The notes under the pieces: model-generated
Seen by the model: only the letters and a program-made list of their open reading frames with translations
The model's database searches: none
What the model was told of the DNA's origin: nothing
Assembly (NCBI RefSeq): GCF_017601095.1
Contig: NZ_JAGFUX010000011.1
Coordinates: 1 to 51,034, forward strand
Origin: Streptococcus suis
Lineage (GTDB): Bacteria > Bacillota > Bacilli > Lactobacillales > Streptococcaceae
Direction: 5' to 3'
Length of the DNA: 51,034 nt
In this document: positions 48,733-51,034 of the stretch, piece by piece
Numbering within the stretch: the stretch's first letter is position 1
Layout of the letters: each line of letters starts with the position of its first letter
Made by a program: the position numbers and the translations under genes

Positions 48733-51034
48733 TTATTCACCTTTCTTCTTGCGACGAGAAACGAACGCTCCGAAGAGTAGACCCGCACCAAGCAAGCTTG
48801 TAAGTGCTGAAGTATTTTCACCAGTGCTTGGAAGTGTTGCTTTCGCTACTGATTTCGGTGCAGCTGGTTTTTCTGGATTTGGAACAACTTCAGTTGAACC
48901 GTTTGGCTTAGGTGCCCCTGGGTTAGGAGTTGGTGTTGGGGTAGGGGTTGGAGTTGGGATATACGGAATAAGCGTATTTACTCCTGGTGTAGATGGTGTT
49001 GGTGGGATGTAACCTTTAGATGGATCTTCTGGATCAACTGGTTGAAGTGGCTGATTCGTATTTGGATCCACTGGCACATAACCTGGTACATAAGGGATTA
49101 CCGTATCAGGAGTTGGTGTCACTGGTACATCTGGATTGTTTGGATCGAATGGATATGGAATCACTGGGTATTCGGTTGATGGAACACCTGGGATTTGTGG
49201 AATCCAGTTCGCTACTTTTTGGTAAACATAAGTTACTGAAGTTTCACCTTCGACAACTGTACCGTTTTCTGTACCGATAGTCTTAGATGGAACGAGTACA
49301 TAACGCGTACCGTCAGCTGTTACAATCTCTTTCGGCTTGTTATCAGTTGTATCGTAATTTGTACCTACTGGAGATACTGGCGTATCTGTTACTGGTACTT
49401 TAATTACGTTACCTTCTGTATCTACATAGTTTACAACTACTGAACCTGTCTTAGCTGTTTCAACTGGTACATAAGGAATGAGTGTATCAATACCTGGGTT
49501 ACCTGGTGTTGGTGGGATGTAACCTTTCGTTGGATCCTCTGGATCAACTGGTTGAAGTGGCTGGTTCGTATTTGGATCAACTGGTGTGAAGCCTGGTACA
49601 TGTGGTACAACTGGCTGCTCAGTTTCTGGGTTTGTAGGGATTACTGGAATCTCTGCATCCGGATTAGTTGGATCAAATGGATAGTCAGTTGTTGGACGTT
49701 CGTCAGCTGGAACACCTGGAATCAATGGAATCCACTTCGCTACTTTTTGGTAAACGTAAGTGATTGATGTTTCGCCTTCAACTACAGAACCATTTTCTGT
49801 ACCGATAGTCTTAGATGGAACAAGCACATATTTCGTACCGTCTGCTGTAACAATCTCATTTGGCTTGTTATCAGTTGTATCGTAGCTTGTACCTACTGGA
49901 GAAATTGGCGTATCTGTAATCGGATCTTTAAGAACGTTACCTTCTGTATCTACATAGTTTACAACTACTGAACCTGTCTTAGCTGTTTCAACTGGTACAT
50001 AAGGAATGAGTGTATCAATACCTGGGTTACCTGGTGTTGGTGGGATGTAACCTTTCGTTGGATCCTCTGGATCAACTGGTTGAAGTGGCTGGTTCGTATT
50101 TGGATCAACTGGTGTGAAGCCTGGTACATGTGGTACAACTGGCTGCTCAGTTTCTGGGTTTGTAGGGATTACTGGAATCTCTGCATCCGGATTAGTTGGA
50201 TCAAATGGATAGTCAGTTGTTGGACGTTCGTCAGCTGGAACACCTGGAATCAATGGAATCCACTTCGCTACTTTTTGGTAAACGTAAGTGATTGATGTTT
50301 CGCCTTCAACTACAGAACCATTTTCTGTACCGATAGTCTTAGATGGAACAAGCACATATTTCGTACCATCTGCTGTAACAATCTCATTTGGCTTGTTATC
50401 AGTTGTATCGTAGCTTGTACCTACTGGAGAAATTGGCGTATCTGTAATTGGATCTTTAAGAACGTTACCTTCTGTATCTACATAGTTTACGATAACTGAA
50501 CCTGTCTTAGCTTGTTCAGAAGCTGATTCAGACGCTGATGTGCTTGCTGATTCAGACGCTGATGTGCTTGCTGATTCAGACGCTGATGTCGATGCTGATT
50601 CAGATGCACTTGTTGATGCTGACTCAGATGCTGATGTGCTTGCTGATTCAGATGCACTTGTTGATGCTGACTCAGACGCTGATGTTGATGCTGATGTGCT
50701 TGCTGATTCAGACGCTGATGTCGATGCTGATTCAGATGCACTTGTTGATGCTGACTCAGATGCTGATGTGCTTGCTGATTCAGATGCACTTGTCGATGCT
50801 GACTCAGATGCTGATGTTGAAGCTGATTCAGACGCTGATGTCGATGCTGATTCAGATGCTGATGTGCTTGCTGATTCAGATGCTGATGTTGATGCTGATT
50901 CAGATGCTGATGTGCTTGCTGATTCAGATGCACTTGTTGATGCTGATTCAGATGCTGATGTGCTTGCTGATTCAGATGCACTTGTTGATGCTGATTCAGA
51001 TGCTGATGTGCTTGCTGATTCAGATGCACTTGTT
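48733..51034 (-). CDS. Second SRR adhesin, C-terminal part (5' end beyond window)
   Basis: The frame is open from 48733 to the right edge (first full codon 51033), so about 766 codons are visible and the N-terminus is missing. From the edge to about 50515 it encodes a Ser/Ala/Thr/Glu repeat (ASESASTS units). Then come three MucBP-like units ([20 protein letters not shown] type) with proline-rich spacers, a [12 protein letters not shown] stretch, LPSTGEN and a membrane anchor ending RRKKKGE. A GTG start at 50355 would lie inside a MucBP unit and is not real. The C-terminal half is nearly the same as that of the 41014-47520 adhesin; the Ser-repeat is different. Confidence 0.92.
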   Translation of the reverse strand, partial: TSASESASTSASESASTSASESASTSASESASTSASESASTSASESASTSASESASTSASESASTSASESASTSASESASTSASESASTSASESASTSASESASTSASESASTSASTSASESASTSASESASTSASESASTSASESASTSASESASTSASESASTSASESASEQAKTGSVIVNYVDTEGNVLKDPITDTPISPVGTSYDTTDNKPNEIVTADGTKYVLVPSKTIGTENGSVVEGETSITYVYQKVAKWIPLIPGVPADERPTTDYPFDPTNPDAEIPVIPTNPETEQPVVPHVPGFTPVDPNTNQPLQPVDPEDPTKGYIPPTPGNPGIDTLIPYVPVETAKTGSVVVNYVDTEGNVLKDPITDTPISPVGTSYDTTDNKPNEIVTADGTKYVLVPSKTIGTENGSVVEGETSITYVYQKVAKWIPLIPGVPADERPTTDYPFDPTNPDAEIPVIPTNPETEQPVVPHVPGFTPVDPNTNQPLQPVDPEDPTKGYIPPTPGNPGIDTLIPYVPVETAKTGSVVVNYVDTEGNVIKVPVTDTPVSPVGTNYDTTDNKPKEIVTADGTRYVLVPSKTIGTENGTVVEGETSVTYVYQKVANWIPQIPGVPSTEYPVIPYPFDPNNPDVPVTPTPDTVIPYVPGYVPVDPNTNQPLQPVDPEDPSKGYIPPTPSTPGVNTLIPYIPTPTPTPTPTPNPGAPKPNGSTEVVPNPEKPAAPKSVAKATLPSTGENTSALTSLLGAGLLFGAFVSRRKKKGE
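49441..50496 (-). repeat. 528-bp near-identical tandem duplication in the second adhesin
   Basis: Equivalent points at 49526 and 50054, and 49552-49767 and 50080-50295, are 528 bp apart. The 216-bp test segment encodes identical shadow translations and only a few single-base differences were noted elsewhere. It corresponds to one MucBP-plus-spacer unit of 176 aa and looks like a recent duplication. Confidence 0.88.
50515..51034 (-). repeat. Serine-rich repeat of the second adhesin (24/48-bp units)
   Basis: At the right edge a 48-bp unit repeats exactly (starts 50903, 50951, 50999), made of two 24-bp halves encoding [12 protein letters not shown] octapeptides. Towards 50515 the pattern becomes irregular. 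This differs from the 54-bp modules of the other adhesin. Confidence 0.9.

Noticed and set aside
50487..51029. A 180-aa His/Gln/Leu-rich minus-strand frame at the right edge
   Set aside because: It is a frame-shifted reading of the second adhesin's serine repeat. The frame joining to the MucBP units (51033 and down) encodes the real protein.
41014..51034. Genomic island with integrase and att sites around the SRR locus
   Set aside because: No integrase, transposase, tRNA or direct-repeat boundary was found in the visible part; the right boundary is outside the window.

Overview
This is a 51 kb chromosomal segment of a low-GC Streptococcus, most likely Streptococcus suis or a close relative. 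The evidence is the 5' end of a 16S rRNA gene at the left edge, the order uppP-mecA-rgpG-sufCDSUB, SD-rich streptococcal gene starts, CodY-type boxes and a complete accessory Sec / serine-rich-repeat adhesin locus. The species call rests on memory of 16S and gene order, not on a search. No transposase, prophage, CRISPR array or tRNA was seen.

Left part (1-19.8 kb). The 16S gene reads leftward from two good tandem promoters. Behind it is a leftward oligopeptide ABC transporter in the order oppA-D-F-B-C, with a terminator after oppA. A D,D-carboxypeptidase (dacA) runs rightward from a promoter that appears to give a leaderless mRNA. Then, leftward, come the iron-sulfur assembly operon sufCDSUB and, before it, uppP, mecA and rgpG. 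A fused glutamine-type binding protein/permease plus its ATPase (rightward) and a small HTH-like protein follow.

Middle part (20-30.2 kb). This is branched-chain amino acid biosynthesis: ilvA, ilvC, ilvN and ilvB leftward, ilvD rightward. A perfect 15/15 CodY box lies just upstream of the ilvB promoter, and weaker candidates lie before oppA and ilvD, which suggests one nutritional regulon for peptide uptake and Ile/Val synthesis. Between ilvB and ilvD sits a three-gene envelope-sugar unit: a GT2 glycosyltransferase fused to a GtrA membrane domain, a membrane-anchored phosphodiester glycosidase and a small membrane protein.

Right part (30.2-51 kb). All genes run leftward: a serine-rich repeat (SRR) adhesin of 2168 aa, then secY2, asp1, asp2, asp3, secA2, gtfA, gtfB, a 59-aa asp4-like gene and a DUF59 (MIP18/SufT-like) gene. 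GtfA/GtfB glycosylate the adhesin in the cytoplasm, and SecA2/SecY2/Asp proteins export it to the cell wall. Upstream lie an AT-rich orphan gene and the 3' part of a second SRR adhesin that leaves the window. The two adhesins share almost the same C-terminal MucBP modules but have different serine-repeat grammars (18-aa versus 8-aa units).

The intergenic regions are unusually rich in hairpin repeats. There are tandem covarying hairpins after sufB, a 49-bp tandem hairpin array after ilvC, a repeat-rich gap between sufU and sufB that carries a copy of the sufU 3' end, and a BOX-like element abutting the ilvN stop codon. These repeats and the dual SRR locus are the least ordinary parts. No wholly new multi-gene system could be demonstrated from sequence alone.
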